This document shows positions 23,820-38,012 of a stretch of DNA of 64,000 nucleotides, piece after piece. This DNA is from Adineta steineri (Eukaryota; Rotifera; Eurotatoria; Adinetida; Adinetidae). The stretch spans positions 744,001-808,000 of the forward strand of contig CAJNOI010000005.1 of assembly GCA_905250115.1 (NCBI GenBank), written 5' to 3'. Each line of letters starts with the position of its first letter. The stretch's first letter is position 1. A program made the translations under genes and the position numbers. The notes below the pieces were generated by a model. The model was given only the letters and a program-made list of their open reading frames with translations, searched no databases and was not told the origin of the DNA.

Positions 23820-25722
23820 ACCATCAAAAATGAAATTAATTTAGATATTTTTTCATTGGTAGGTTATTGACCAGAAATTTATTTCTATTATAATCCAATT
23901 GATAATGATGAGATGCTCGTTCTTTTCTTTTCTTTTTTTCCTGTTCTACTGACGAACATATACTGTACTTTGCCCTATAGTCATGTGCTCGCTGTTTTTC
24001 TTTTTCTCTTCTTCGCGTAGTGCATTTCTTTTTCTTTTTCTTTTCCGTTCTTTCTCTCGACCGAGTCGATAAATCAGACAATCTTCTTTTTTTTTCGTCG
24101 TTTCTGGCTAGTAACACTCCCTCGCGTTATTATGTAAAAGGGTGTGCGTAGGCATGTATATTCTAAAGAAAAACTCTTTTCTTCTTAGCTCGTTTTTTGA
24201 ACATTAGTTTTATTTATTTCTTCGTATATGACACATTTTGACATGTAAGTTATTAGATTTTTTATATTTTCTATCGTTTTATATTGTCTATGTAACTCTA
24301 TTGGTTATTAGTCATGAGGTAAACAAGTTTAACTTATTGATTCGAACCAACAATAAATAAAGCCTTTCTTTTTCGTTCATCATTCAGGATTATTTGCTTA
24401 TTTTGAGTATACATTACTATATATTTTATGAATGATGATGATAACAGCCGCGTAATTGTTTTGTGAATAGAAGAAGAAGAAGAAGAAAAAAGGGAGAAGA
24501 CGTTTATAGTTTATATGTGATAAGGCAAACTATGCAAATGTAGTGGTAACAGTAAGGATGTTGTGTCAAGTATGATTTTCTTCTATCAATCAACAATATG
24601 TGTTAGAATTGCAAAGAAGGTCATAATAATCTTGAACATAAAACTATTGTTATTTGAAATAATAAAATACGTAAAAGTAAAATTTATTTATTATTATTCT
24701 AGATCTGTTTGTCTGTGAATATCATCCATTGATTACATATAGATTTCTTGCTAATTGGTGTAATCATTACCTAGTCAATCGTCAAGTCTTCAGGTCAGTA
24801 TTTATTTGTTTTTTTATTTATTTCAATCAATCGTTTTTTACAATCATATGCACTAGTTTATTAGTAATCAATTAGTTAGGAGAGAAAAAAATCAATATAA
24901 AAAATAGACTCGATCATAACATCAGTTATTAGACATTTTTATGACACATTTAAGTACATACAAAATGATTCGGATGCTTACATGATGGAAGATGAAATAT
25001 ATATATATACATTTTGGAAGAAAACATAAAATAGAGATAAATGCAATTGTGTCAGCATGTTTGTCAATGACCTACATTTATTTACTCTATTCTTAGTTGT
25101 TCTTTTGCCATCATATTCATCTAGTATACTGAAGTATGTACATATTAACGAGATATCTAACTGTGAATAAATAAGAACTCGAAATTTGAGGTAATAAATG
25201 TGTTACTTTTTAAATAAGTTGAATTGTATTCAGTGCATTATATTGTGTCGTGTTTCTGTTTCTCACGTATATAAAAAGTTGTCTACATTATCGAGCAGTT
25301 TGAAGCCCTCAGGTGCACTAAACCAACATTCCGTTTAGTTATTAAATTTCATTTCTTTTTATGTTCAATGAATACTGTATCTATGACCAATAACGAATCC
25401 TTTTTTTTTCCTACATCGAATAGTTCTGTTGAGAACTAAATCAATATAGAACACTAAAAATGCATAAATTAAAATCAAGTAACGAAAAAACGAAAAGAGG
25501 AAAGAGTGAAAGAACAGTTAAAGAAAAAACATTGTAATGTCATTTTTTTCTCGAGTGATATATGTAATAAATTATAAGAAATTTATTTCTTTTCTTTTTT
25601 CTTTCTAGTTAGTCAACTACCGATGTCAAAATTTCTTTCAAAGTTCGTTCAGTTGAATATGTTTTTTTATACAAAAAAATTTTTATATTTCTTTCAAATT
25701 AATTTTAGATAAAATAACCAAC
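23820..25722. other. Intergenic, 1.9 kb, low-complexity tracts
   Basis: Pyrimidine-rich and AGA/GAA-rich tracts (for example 24469-24487). An open frame on the minus strand at 23836-24117 is a Lys/Arg-rich reading of a C/T-rich tract and is not coding. TTAATTTTAG at 25701-25710, 12 bases before the PPTC7 ATG, may be a 5' UTR acceptor. Confidence 0.45.
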
Positions 25723-27628
25723 ATGCAATCATTAGCGATATGTGCTCGATTAGTTGCACGCGCTGTTAGTGGTACAGAAGCTGAAAATTTTTTATATAAT
25801 AGTTTACTACGATTATCAACATCATCATCTGTACATAATTCACAGTCTTCAAGCCGTCTTGCTATACCATCATCACCAGCAATAACACGTGCGGTACATC
25901 TCGTCACTGCTACATCAGGTTATTCAGGTCATGATGATGATGAAGATGATAAAGGACATTTGAGAAAAAAAAAGAATTCAACAAAAATACCAAGATCAAA
26001 CCGTCCAAATGTTAATGGTGATGATGCATATTTTGTAGCTAAAAATCGACTAGGAGATTTTCTTGGTATGATTTATTTTGCTCTATCAATAAATAAATTT
26101 TATTTTTTAAAATAAAGGTGTTGCTGATGGTGTTGGTGGTTGGCGTGAACATGGTATTGATCCTTCTTTATTTTCAAGTTCATTAATGGAAGCATGCAAA
26201 TCTCTTGTTGATAATAAACTTATTGATTTAAATCCTGTAACATTAAAAGAATTACTTTCAAAAGGTTATCAACAATTATTAGAAAATAAACAATGTATCG
26301 TTGGTAAAAAAACAAGAAAAGAAATAGAATTCTTATTAATAATTTATTAATATTTAGGTAGTAGTACTGCATGCATTGTGGCATTACATAAAGAAAAAAG
26401 TATTTTACATACAGCAAATCTAGGTGATAGTGGATTTGTTATTATAAGAAAAAATATCATAGTACATCGATCACAAGAACAACAACATTATTTTAACTCA
26501 CCTTTTCAATTAGCTATTCATCCAGCAATAAAAGATCAACGTTTAATTGCTGATAGGTAAGAATAATATTATGATTTCAATAGAAAGAAAAAAAAATCAT
26601 TAATCTTTATTTTATTTTAGTCCTGATTCAGCATCAATTACATCATTTAATGTTGAAGAAAATGATTGTATTCTTATTGCTACTGATGGTCTATGGGATA
26701 ATGTACCAGATTCAACTATACTTGAAGAAGTTAAAAAAATTACAGTATGTTTATCTTATCTTTTCTCTTTTTTAACATTATTACTTCGTTTGTCTAACTT
26801 ATCTTTCATATAAATTTCAATAGAATAGAATATTATCAAATAATTAATTTCGATTAGATTTCACTTCTTTGCTAATTAATCTTATATCAATGAGTAATAT
26901 TCCTAAGAAAAGTATATGAGAATAAACCACTGCCAAACATTGGTACAATGTTTATATTCATAAGTAATGTGTATTGACATTATAAATGTTCTGTTTAGTA
27001 TACTGTCTGAGACGCTGTTTTGTTGTTAATAGATCAAAAAAGAAGACATATAATTCATCTCTGTCATTCATTCATTTATGATTACATAGAACTTATTCCA
27101 TTCTTTTTCTTGATTAATTCATAAGAGCATTACTATAGTCTAGAAAGAATATACAACAAATGTATCAAGAATGATTTACAAAAAAAGAATTATTTTTGTT
27201 CTAGGAGCCAACATTAGATAATTTACAACTAATAGCACATGCTTTAGCTAAACGTGCATTAGACAATGGACATGATCCAAATTTTTATTCGCCATTCGCT
27301 AAAAATGCTAAACGATCATTGGGCATCAATATTTGTGGTACGTATAAATTTATTTAAAAAATAGTATAGGATAAATTATCTTTCTGAAACAAAAAATCTG
27401 TCTTAATGTAATTGTGTATTCAAAATTCACTTTATACTAATTCTTTTTTGCTTATCCAGCAAACTTTAAATTCATATTTATTTATCTTATGTATGATATT
27501 TAAAAAAAGGTTATATTTAGAGAATAAATAATGAAGTCAAAAAAACGTACTTGAATTTATTTTTATTTTTAGGTGGAAAACCTGATGATATCACCGTATT
27601 ACTTGCAGTTGTAACATCAAAATGCTGA
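25723..27628 (+). CDS. PPTC7: PPTC7-type PP2C phosphatase (mitochondrial)
   Basis: Six exons, 25723-26065, 26118-26303, 26358-26556, 26621-26744, 27205-27337 and 27573-27628, sum to 1041 bases, 346 residues. The first 65 residues contain a basic, Ser-rich segment starting [17 protein letters not shown], a likely mitochondrial targeting sequence. An acidic insert (HDDDEDDKG) and a basic patch follow. PP2C motifs appear in order: [36 protein letters not shown] and [11 protein letters not shown], whose aspartates bind the metal ions. PPTC7 (yeast Ptc7) dephosphorylates mitochondrial proteins, affects coenzyme Q biosynthesis, and restrains mitophagy through BNIP3 and NIX. Human PPTC7 is about 304 residues; the extra length here is mostly N-terminal. 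The last short intron joins G|GT into GGKPDD. Confidence 0.93.
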
Positions 27629-29598
27629 TCAATAATATTTGATGAATGCTAAACGTGGTGCTCGATATTCTTTATTTGTTAAATCTAGTCGTGACAATTT
27701 AGACGTTAACATATTTTGTAGCATATATGTTTAGAAAACAAATTTTATGAATATATATATATTATTTCATAAAATTATTTGTAACTTCTACACCTGCCAT
27801 TTAACGACGGCAAAATGATTTGTTGTTATTTGTTCATTTTCTTTTTTTTCTTTTCTTTTTTCTATTCATGCAAATCTTCCCTATGCGTACTATGTATGTA
27901 ACGTGAAGACCGTTGATTGTTATTTCATTCTATTTCTCATATGCATCAAAAAGAAGAGAACCAACACGAATAATAAAGTTCATTATTCGTCGATATACAT
28001 TAAGTTTAATTTAATGATACTTCCACGATTTGACGTATTTATAATAAGATTTTATGAATAAATCATATGATACAAGGATATTTATTTCAAAATAATATCT
28101 TTGATTTCAATTCGTTGTGTGTATTGTGATCAGTACATATTAATAATCAATATGTCAAAAAAACAACTTGACATTCGAAATATATTTTTTAATATTGAAC
28201 ACTTTATTGAGTTTTTATATGAAGTTTAGTAATCGATCAAATAAAAAGAACTTGCCAATTTTTATTATAAAAAAATAATACTATGTAAAATTGATTTGAA
28301 TCTATAGACGGATAAAGTCAATATGACTTGTTCAAATTTTTAATCAAGTAGATAGTCTTTGTTAAAAAAATTTCAAATATATTCATAATTTTGTAAATAC
28401 AAGATTATGACATGAAAGATTTCTCTAACTTTTTTTCTTAGATTGTTGTATAAAGCTTTGAGAAAAAGAGTATTCTCCATTGACAGTATATCAATTTATT
28501 AAAAATGTCTGATTATAACTCTTGAGAAAATAGTTAGAAAAATCTTTTCATATAAGTTTCGATACGTCTTCAACGATGAAAACTGCAGCTCCCGATCTTG
28601 TTTCTATCGAAAGTTATTCTCTTTCCGTGGGCAGTATTTGAAAACAATCTTTGCATAATACTCAACCTCGACATAAAAAAGATCTGATACAGATATGAAT
28701 TTTGTTGGAAAAGTTAAAACTTGCGATCATACTTATAATTCTACAAACACAAAGTTTGATTCAGTATTAAAATAAACTATCGAAATATTCACCATATATG
28801 CATGTCATAGGTTCTAAATTTCGATATCGAGACTATCCTTGAATAGTCAACCCAATTTTTAACTTCATAATACTTCGGTTTTAATGCTTATGCTCTGCAA
28901 TAAATTATTGTAAAGTAAACTTCTATAAGAATTGCAAATGATTGATATTATAATTGAAATTTCTTATAAAAAATAAATTCGACGAATCAATGGTATATAT
29001 TTACTTATCTATAACCGTGTGTTGTATAGAGACACCATTATTTACATTGCGTTTTCAATCAATTAATATTTTGAAAAGTTTTCTTTTTTCGTTGTAGTTA
29101 CTTTATCATTTTCAAGCAATTTTCTTTTCTTGTTTCATTAGTAAAAATATTATCGATCTCGAAAAAAACTTGTTACCTATACTTGCAATCTAAGTATATA
29201 AATTCTCCCTAGAAAATTTATCCTTTTCTGATTGTCTGTGATGAATACGTCATCGCAAAGGAACGTTTATCAATATTTTCATAAGAAGAAATTTTTAATT
29301 GCACGCGAAAAAAAAGTTTGACTAAAGGGTTTTAAGGGCACAGTTATTTTTCTTCTATATGTCATTATGTTTGTATATATATAAATAACTATATTGTTTC
29401 AGTTCCTTTTTTACAATGTTAAATTCATGTGGTTGCATTTTTCAAAGATAAACAATAGGAATAATAAAATCAGTTTGATACTTCAAACCACTTAATCGGT
29501 TAAAATAATAAAACGAAAGTTAAGATACAGAATGGCATTTGTGAACTATTTAAATAGAAAGTATAAGCAATTGTCACGTTACAGTAAAATTTTTCATC
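27629..29598. other. Intergenic, 2 kb, nothing recognised
   Basis: AT-rich. I found no open frame with splice support, no inverted repeat of note and no RNA gene. It should hold the PPTC7 3' UTR and the TDH promoter. Confidence 0.5.
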
Positions 29599-30998
<1,400 letters not shown>

Positions 30999-31044
30999 AT
31001 AATTATTAGTATATTTGTTCTCCTTTTTATTTTTAACTAATTGA

Positions 31045-31050
31045 AATAAA
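31045..31050 (+). terminator. Polyadenylation signal of TDH
   Basis: AATAAA 47 bases after the stop, followed by long A runs. Confidence 0.55.
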
Positions 31051-31153
31051 GCACAAAAAAAACAAAAAAAAACTGTTTTGGTTTATTCACATATAAGTGA
31101 TGAAATAAGAAACGAAAGAACTACGAAAGCAAAAGAAAGAATAAGAATATTAT

Positions 31154-31159
31154 TTTATT
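31154..31159 (-). terminator. Polyadenylation signal of the chitin-binding gene
   Basis: TTTATT on the plus strand (AATAAA on the minus) lies 18 bases beyond the stop of the minus-strand gene. The two convergent genes thus end within about 180 bp of each other. Confidence 0.45.
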
Positions 31160-31177
31160 AAAACGAGACTCATGTTT

Positions 31178-34100
31178 TTAAAGAATTTTTCTATTATGAC
31201 GATGATGTTGTTGCCATTCGATAGCAGCATTTCGATTGAACTGAAAAAAAATCAAGATAAATATTTTTTTCATTTGTTTAAAACTAAATACCTGTTTTGA
31301 TTCATATAATTTTTTCGATTCATATGGAATTGGTTGATTATTATCACTTTTTGGTAATTGTTTTAAATAATTAAATGATTGAATTTTATCTGATAGATTT
31401 GGTATATCATGACGTTTTTGTCGTTTCATTGATGGTTTATAATAAGAACGTGTACCATTACAATTAGTTCCATCAAATCGATTCATACAACCTTGTTCTG
31501 TATCATTAAATATTGTACCAGGTGGACATAAAAATATATTATCTCGATTTCCAACACATACATGATAAATATTACACCAATCTATATCAGCAAACATATT
31601 TTGTTGATTTTTATTTATACAATCGAAACGTGTTCTAAATTTTTGAAAAATAAATATGAATAGAGAACAAAAAAATATTCTTACGGAAATTGTCCAGTAG
31701 CATCAGCACCTTCGAATAAAATAGAAGCTTGTTCAGCTTTTGGTTTTGATCGAAGAAAACTCCGTGGTTGTAAACAAAGTGTTCCTTTAGCATCATTTCT
31801 ATCTCCTTGATAATCACATTCTTTTTTGTGTTCATTAAATACAAGACCAGCTTTGAAAAGAAAAGGAAATAAAGGCATTTTCTTCGTTTGCAAAAAAATA
31901 TAAAATACATACGACTACATTCCATAGTTATACCAACGCCTTGTTCATTACATTGTAAATATAAATCACAATATCGTTGATGTTCATAAAGACCCGGACC
32001 TTTACTTATACAAAATTCTGAACGTAAATTTGATAGAATATCAGTTTCACCTAATTTTTCAGCAAAAAATCTTTTGAAAAAAAGAATAGAATTCACTTCC
32101 AAATCTGTTTATTCAACTTACAAAACTTTTCCATTACAATCTACTCCATCCGGCGATCGATCTTTAGACCAATCACATTTACCTATTGATTCACTTTCTT
32201 GATTCCATACCTAAAAAAAAGTATTTAATAAAAAGAGATAAATTCTGAAGTCTATAACTTACTAAACCATGTGTACAATATTGAATAGTATCAAAACCTC
32301 CATGACAATTATGATAAACATTGCAATAATATAAATCCGCATAATCTCCATTTTGTTTAACCATACAAAACTTTGTTGAACGACCTCGAGTATTATTTGA
32401 TCCTGGCCGAACTGAATCATCAAGTCCTTCTGTATCTATTAATTTTTCTCGACCTTTACAATTAACATTATCTTCCCAATCACATTCTTTTGTTTCATCA
32501 TTAAACATAAGTCGATTTGGACATCGTTTTGGATAATCCATAGCTGCTTGACACTGATGAAATGTATTACAATATTTAAGATCTGCATAATTTCCATCAG
32601 GCTATATAAATATATTTTTATTAGAAAAATTAATGTAAAATTCAATTTATTTATTTTTTGATACATACTAAACGTTTACAGAAACTTTCTTTTATACCTT
32701 CCCACATATAATCGGCTTTGCCTTTACAATCAACATTAACAGCCCAATCACATTCATTTTTTTCTATTGAATATCTTAAATTATTTTGACATGTAAATAC
32801 AACATCTTTTCCATTTTGACATATATAATAACGATTACAATATTGTTCATGAGCATAATTTCCATTTGACTAAAATAAAAAGATTCGAATTCTATCTATT
32901 ATTTTACTTTGTTTATTTCTATTTACTTTATCTGCACAATATCCCTTGTTACTATTATCACTCTTTTCGATTAATATATTTCCACTTTTACAACTTGTTG
33001 TTTCAGGCCAATCACATCGTTTTAATGTTGTATTAAATACTAATCGTTCAGGACATTGTAATTTAAGATCAATATCACCCATACATTGATGATAAACATT
33101 GCAATCTAGAATAATTTATATGATGAAGAATTTCATAGGTATTATTTAAGAATAAATTAAACTTACAATTTGGATCAATATAAAATCCTTCGGTTTTTTC
33201 CATACAAAATGCACTTGATTCCATTGAAATAGCAACAAGAGTACGTCCGGAACAATGAACTTTATCTGACCATTCACATTTTTGTTGATTATTATCCCAA
33301 AATAATTGATTAGGACATTGACGCATATTATCGGCACCAGATTCACATACATGATACACATTACAATATTCTTCATGTGAATATGATCTATTAGAATAGA
33401 AGAATTTCAGTTAATATTTTTTTTCATAATTTAAAAAAAAATAAAATGCTGAAAAAGTTTTATGTGATTCATCTTATCAATCAATACAAATCGTTAAGTC
33501 CAGAATTAATTGAACTAGATTATTCATTGATAATTCTTTTAACCTTGTCAGAAAAAAAGAGTCAATTGTTAAAAGCTAATCTCTTCTGACATTCAAGAAG
33601 ATTATATAAATTATGTTAATAAGATGACAATTGAATCACGAAATCATATATCTAAATACCTCATTAATTCCTTCTAAAAATACAACCTTTACTCTCTCTC
33701 TCTCTCTTTTTCATTAACTAAAAAGTTCTAATTAAAATATTTCATACCCATCAGCTTTTCCTGTACAAAATGTTGAATTAACTTTATTTTCATTTGGTAA
33801 CATTTTTTTTGGTGGACCACATCGTACAGATGAATACCATCCACATTCTTTTCTTATATCATCCCATTGTAATTCACCTGTACATCGTACAATATTATCT
33901 GTTCCACCAATACAATGATGAAATACATTACAATATGTTTCAGATGAATAACGACCATCTTGTCGATTTGTACAAAATGATGTTTTACTTTGTACAACAG
34001 GCATTGTTTTACCTGTACAATTAACATTTGTTGCCCTAAAATAATATTAATTGAAATTGAAAAGAATTTCAAATTAAAAAAACAATTACCAATCACACAT

Positions 34101-35495
34101 TTTTTGTTTTTCATTCCAAGCTAATTGATTAGGACAAGGTTCAATATAATCAACTCCAGCTATACAATGATGATATATATTACAATATAATGGATCTTCA
34201 AAATAACCATCAGCACCAAGAATACATTCAATTGTAGCATTAACAATATTTAAATTAAATTTTGATTTTGATGTTGTAGTTGAAATTAATTTTGTTTCTT
34301 CAATTTCAAAAAATGCGGATAAACGTTGTCCACAATTGACACGTGATACTATTTCACAATCACGAGTTAACTCAGAAAAAAGATAACCTTCTGCACAAAG
34401 ATTTGGTTCAGGTAAACCTGATGGTGTACAAGTAAAATACATATTACATAATCGTTTATCTGGATAACGAATATCACTAGCACCTAATGGACAAGTAAAA
34501 CCTATTTGACTAAATAATGAATGCTTGTTGTTATCATTGGATGGTAATGATACAGCTTGTTTTATAGGTATATATGGTCTAGGTCGTAAAGTTGTTGAAA
34601 ATGTTGCTAAAAGATAAAGGTTTATTTTTGAATAGTGTTTTTTTTATTATTAAACTTACAAGTTATTGTTGGTCTTGTAATTATCTGAGGAGGATTTCGA
34701 GGCCATAAATGTTCTGGTATAGGATATGGTCCTGGACCAGGTAAACCTGCTTGAGCAGCTGCTTCTGCAAGTATAACAGGATTAGGTAATGATGGTTTTG
34801 GATATTGAGTATGATTTTGGTGAAAAAATGATCGGTTATTTTGTATTTGTGACCATAAATTTGGTGGTATTAAATGAATAAGTGATTGCATTATTTTTCG
34901 ATCAGTTACACGTTGAGCTGCTTCTTCTGCTTCTTCTTCCAAAGTTGTATTATGAGTATCATATGGTTTATTTTTTATAAAATTTTTTCGAAATGAATGA
35001 GTTAAATTTGATGAATTCATATCGAATTGAACATGATTTTCAAGAAATGTTGTACTTGTTGAATTATTCATTGTGAAAATATCAGTTGTTTTATTAATTT
35101 GTTCATGTGGTGGAGTTGGTTCACGATAATTAAAATTATTATATTCATTTTCTGTAGATAATAATGAAATATCATTAAGTATTTGAGTACTATTATCATG
35201 AGAAATAGTTTTTTCAGTTGTAGGAATTAATTCTGCGGAAATATTTGCATTATTTAAAATTTCTCTTATTTCTGATAAAAATAGTTCGGATTGAGAAATA
35301 TCTGAAGTATTATTCGATAGATCCTTTACACTATCTTCTTGTGAGGGTGATGATATTTCATTTGTATGATGTTGACCATAAAGTAAATCTAAACAAAAGA
35401 AGAAGTAGATTAATTGAACTTAAATTTAATAAAAACATACCTGTATGTATATATATAAGGATGATGCGTATGAAAATAGATTTTTTTATTGACAT
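31178..35495 (-). CDS. Secreted protein with ten peritrophin-A type chitin-binding modules (CBM14)
   Basis: Thirteen exons in gene order: 35441-35495, 34660-35388, 34090-34606, 33748-34035, 33167-33387, 32927-33105, 32669-32869, 32263-32601, 32122-32210, 31913-32070, 31685-31850, 31292-31634, 31178-31240. They sum to 3348 bases, 1115 residues, in phase. Exon 1 encodes a short hydrophobic signal-like start (MSIKKSIFIRIILIYIHT). About 240 residues rich in Ser, Thr and Asn follow, with many N-x-S/T sites. Then come ten CBM14 modules, each with six cysteines in the pattern C..YCN.YH.C......C...L.....C.W....C, for example DGRYSSETYCNVFHHC and DGNYADLKYCNTFHQC. The tail is basic and His-rich. CBM14 modules bind chitin in peritrophic membranes, cuticles and eggshells. 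In a rotifer the jaws, gut lining or egg case are possible sites (inference). No catalytic domain is present. Confidence 0.92.
33692..33707. repeat. CT microsatellite in intron 4 of the chitin-binding gene
   Basis: Eight CT dinucleotides in the unusually long (360 bp) fourth intron, 33388-33747. Confidence 0.8.
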
Positions 35496-36901
35496 ACTTA
35501 TAAAGTGTTCAATTGATGATTATTAAAAGAAAAGAAAGTGATGACAACTATAGTTTAATCAATTTGTTATATATATGAATACAATTGATCGAATTGATTT
35601 TTGTGTATACTCGTATACTCCGTTCACCTATCTCTTTGTCTTTTTCTTTTCTTTTGTGTGTATGTATGTGCGTGTGTGTGTGTATATGTTGGTATATATG
35701 TGATTGTTTATTTTACACTCAATGTTAATTATAGAGAAAGGCAAAGAAGTTTCGATGTCCAGCCTACATATATCACATAAGAAGAATTGACAACGAATAC
35801 CGCAAAAGAAGGAGAAGAAGGAGTGAATGAATGCAAAAGAGAAAAAGATCATCTATTTAACGATGATCGAAATGATTGTATGTAATACAGATTACGAATT
35901 CATCTATGAAAAAGTCAATTATTCATTATTTCGAAAAAGAATTTCGTATGCTATGACATTGAAAAGAACATCTTAGGTATCATACATATAATACATAACA
36001 TTCTAATTATATATAGTTATAATGTTGATTTTCATTTAGTATTGATACTAATACCATAAATTATGTTGAAAGTTTGAATAAATAAATAAATAATTTGTAA
36101 TCATTATTTTTTTCTTTATCTAATAATCAATACAATATGTTAACTAATCATGCATTATAACATGATTAAAGTTAATATTTCTAAATAATGAAGTGCAAAA
36201 CTATCATATATGTAAATGGGCAGATCAATTTGTCAGAGTAATTTACATATTCTTATTGATGTCCGTCATAATAAAATGTTTTTATTTTCGAGACCTCGTT
36301 TATCCTATTGATGTAAAGGACAAAAAAACTCAGTCATGCTTATTTAAACACGTAATGTTGACTACGTGTCTATTTGTAGACTAGCGTATAGGTGATTTCT
36401 TTTCTTCATTCATTTATTATATAATATGTATAATCTTATTTTTACTACTTATATCAGTTATTGATTGTTATGACTGATAAATACTATAGAAGATATCCTT
36501 GAATGAAGATATTTTTTTCTTGTTTCAATGATTCTTTTTTTTATTTTTTGTGATGTACACGATCTTCAAGGTACTTGTCTCGTGTAATATCCTTCGATTA
36601 AATGGTAAGATATATAATATATATTGATAACAATTAGGAAAATAACCGACAATCTTTTTCTCAAGGAAATTTTTTTTATATGACTCATAAATCTTAAATA
36701 CATATAAATATGCATATATTTTCGCAAGGTTGATATTACACTCGAATACAGATATATCGTAACGCTGCTAATACCAGCTGCGATTATTGATGGTATTGAT
36801 TTTTAATGGCTGAATTTTGTTATTTCACATTTCTCAATTTATTTGTTCAACAATATTAAAATAATAATTGAAATTACAATAGCATACAAATAATCAAAAA
36901 T
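35496..36901. other. Divergent intergenic region, 1.4 kb
   Basis: Upstream of both the chitin-binding gene (minus) and the Tyr/Asn-rich gene (plus). It contains a GT/GTAT microsatellite at about 35655-35687 and otherwise AT-rich sequence. Open frames inside it, such as 36193-36384, lack any coding signature. Confidence 0.5.
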
Positions 36902-37496
36902 ATGTCAAGATTTATTCCATCTAGTTATAATAAATATTCTTCGCAAGCTTATCCTGATTTTTCTAAACAAAACAAAAATCATTACAATGATAAAGAGTTT
37001 ATTGGACAACGATCATTTTACTCATCTTTCAATCCAACTCAATCATACTATCAAACACCTTACATTCCAAATACTAGATATACAAACAATAGATACAATC
37101 ACTATCGACAACCTGATGTAAATAGTACATCATTAATACGTCCGAATCTATTATATGATCGATACCAATCTCAACACACTTGGCCTTATATCAATAATAC
37201 ATACAAACCTCACGGGAGACATTTAGATAATGCTTCCTTTTTAACTACATCTGCAGAAACTATTCCTATAGCCTACAATAAACCTCTTGGAATTCAATAT
37301 GAAAGAGAGATACGATATTTTCCCTATCCAGTTTATGGAAATGAGGGTATCGAAGATTTTGTAACTAGTGATATCTATGGATACCCTACAACTTTAAATT
37401 ATGGTGGTTTGCCAAGTGCTGGCCTTGCAAGTTTTCGTAATATTAATACTTTACCACCAAAGATTAGAGTTATTTTTATACCACAAGCTCCATCAC
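36902..37496 (+). CDS. Tyr/Asn-rich low-complexity protein, cut by assembly gap
   Basis: An uninterrupted 198-codon frame starts at ATG 36902 and runs into a 100-N gap; no stop is seen. Roughly one residue in nine is tyrosine, with many Asn, Ser, Pro, Gln and Arg (SYYQTPYIPNTRYTNNRYNH, REIRYFPYPVYGNEG). There is no signal peptide, membrane helix or known domain. The composition is of the intrinsically disordered, prion-like or structural type. Such a long frame in AT-rich DNA, without the Lys/Phe/Ile bias of random frames, argues that it is coding. The sequence after the gap is T-rich and does not continue it. Function unknown. Confidence 0.6.
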
Positions 37497-37596
37497 NNNN
37501 NNNNNNNNNNNNNNNNNNNNNNNNNNNNNNNNNNNNNNNNNNNNNNNNNNNNNNNNNNNNNNNNNNNNNNNNNNNNNNNNNNNNNNNNNNNNNNNN
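37497..37596. other. Assembly gap (100 N)
   Basis: Exactly 100 N; it truncates the preceding gene. A T-rich run follows directly, perhaps the difficult sequence that caused the gap. Confidence 0.99.
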
Positions 37597-38012
37597 TTTT
37601 TTTTTCTTTTTTGTGCATTGTTATAAAAGTATTAATATTTATCAATAAACTAATTCAGTATCGAATAATTAGTATAGTTTTATATGAATAAAAATATTCT
37701 TGAGCTTGATTATTAGAAAAACTAAATAACATGAAATATAAATGTATAAATGATCGATTATAAGAAGGCTAAGAGAATATTTAATCATAAATAATGCTTT
37801 TTTCAACATTTAACATGCAGTCAAAGTAATAATGACATACTACATTAAAACTCTAAGAAAAGTCGATATCTTAAACATAGTAATTGTTGTTATTGTTTTA
37901 ATAACTCATTTGAATATATTTAATTATGTCATCAAACTATGTTTAAAAAATTATTCAGAAAAAAATGCAACTAAAGAATAAATAAATAGATTTAAAGATA
38001 AAATTATTACAA
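37597..38012. other. Intergenic, nothing recognised
   Basis: AT-rich stretch between the gap and the 3' end of the Tiam-type gene. No coding sequence seen. Confidence 0.5.

Noticed and set aside
23836..24117. 93-codon Lys/Arg/Glu-rich frame, minus strand
   Set aside because: Produced by a C/T-rich low-complexity tract; no conserved motif.
24719..24791. Possible small exon, open after TTCTAG and followed by a GTCAGT donor
   Set aside because: Only about 25 codons, with no matching neighbour exon found; could be a 5' UTR exon of PPTC7 but unproven.
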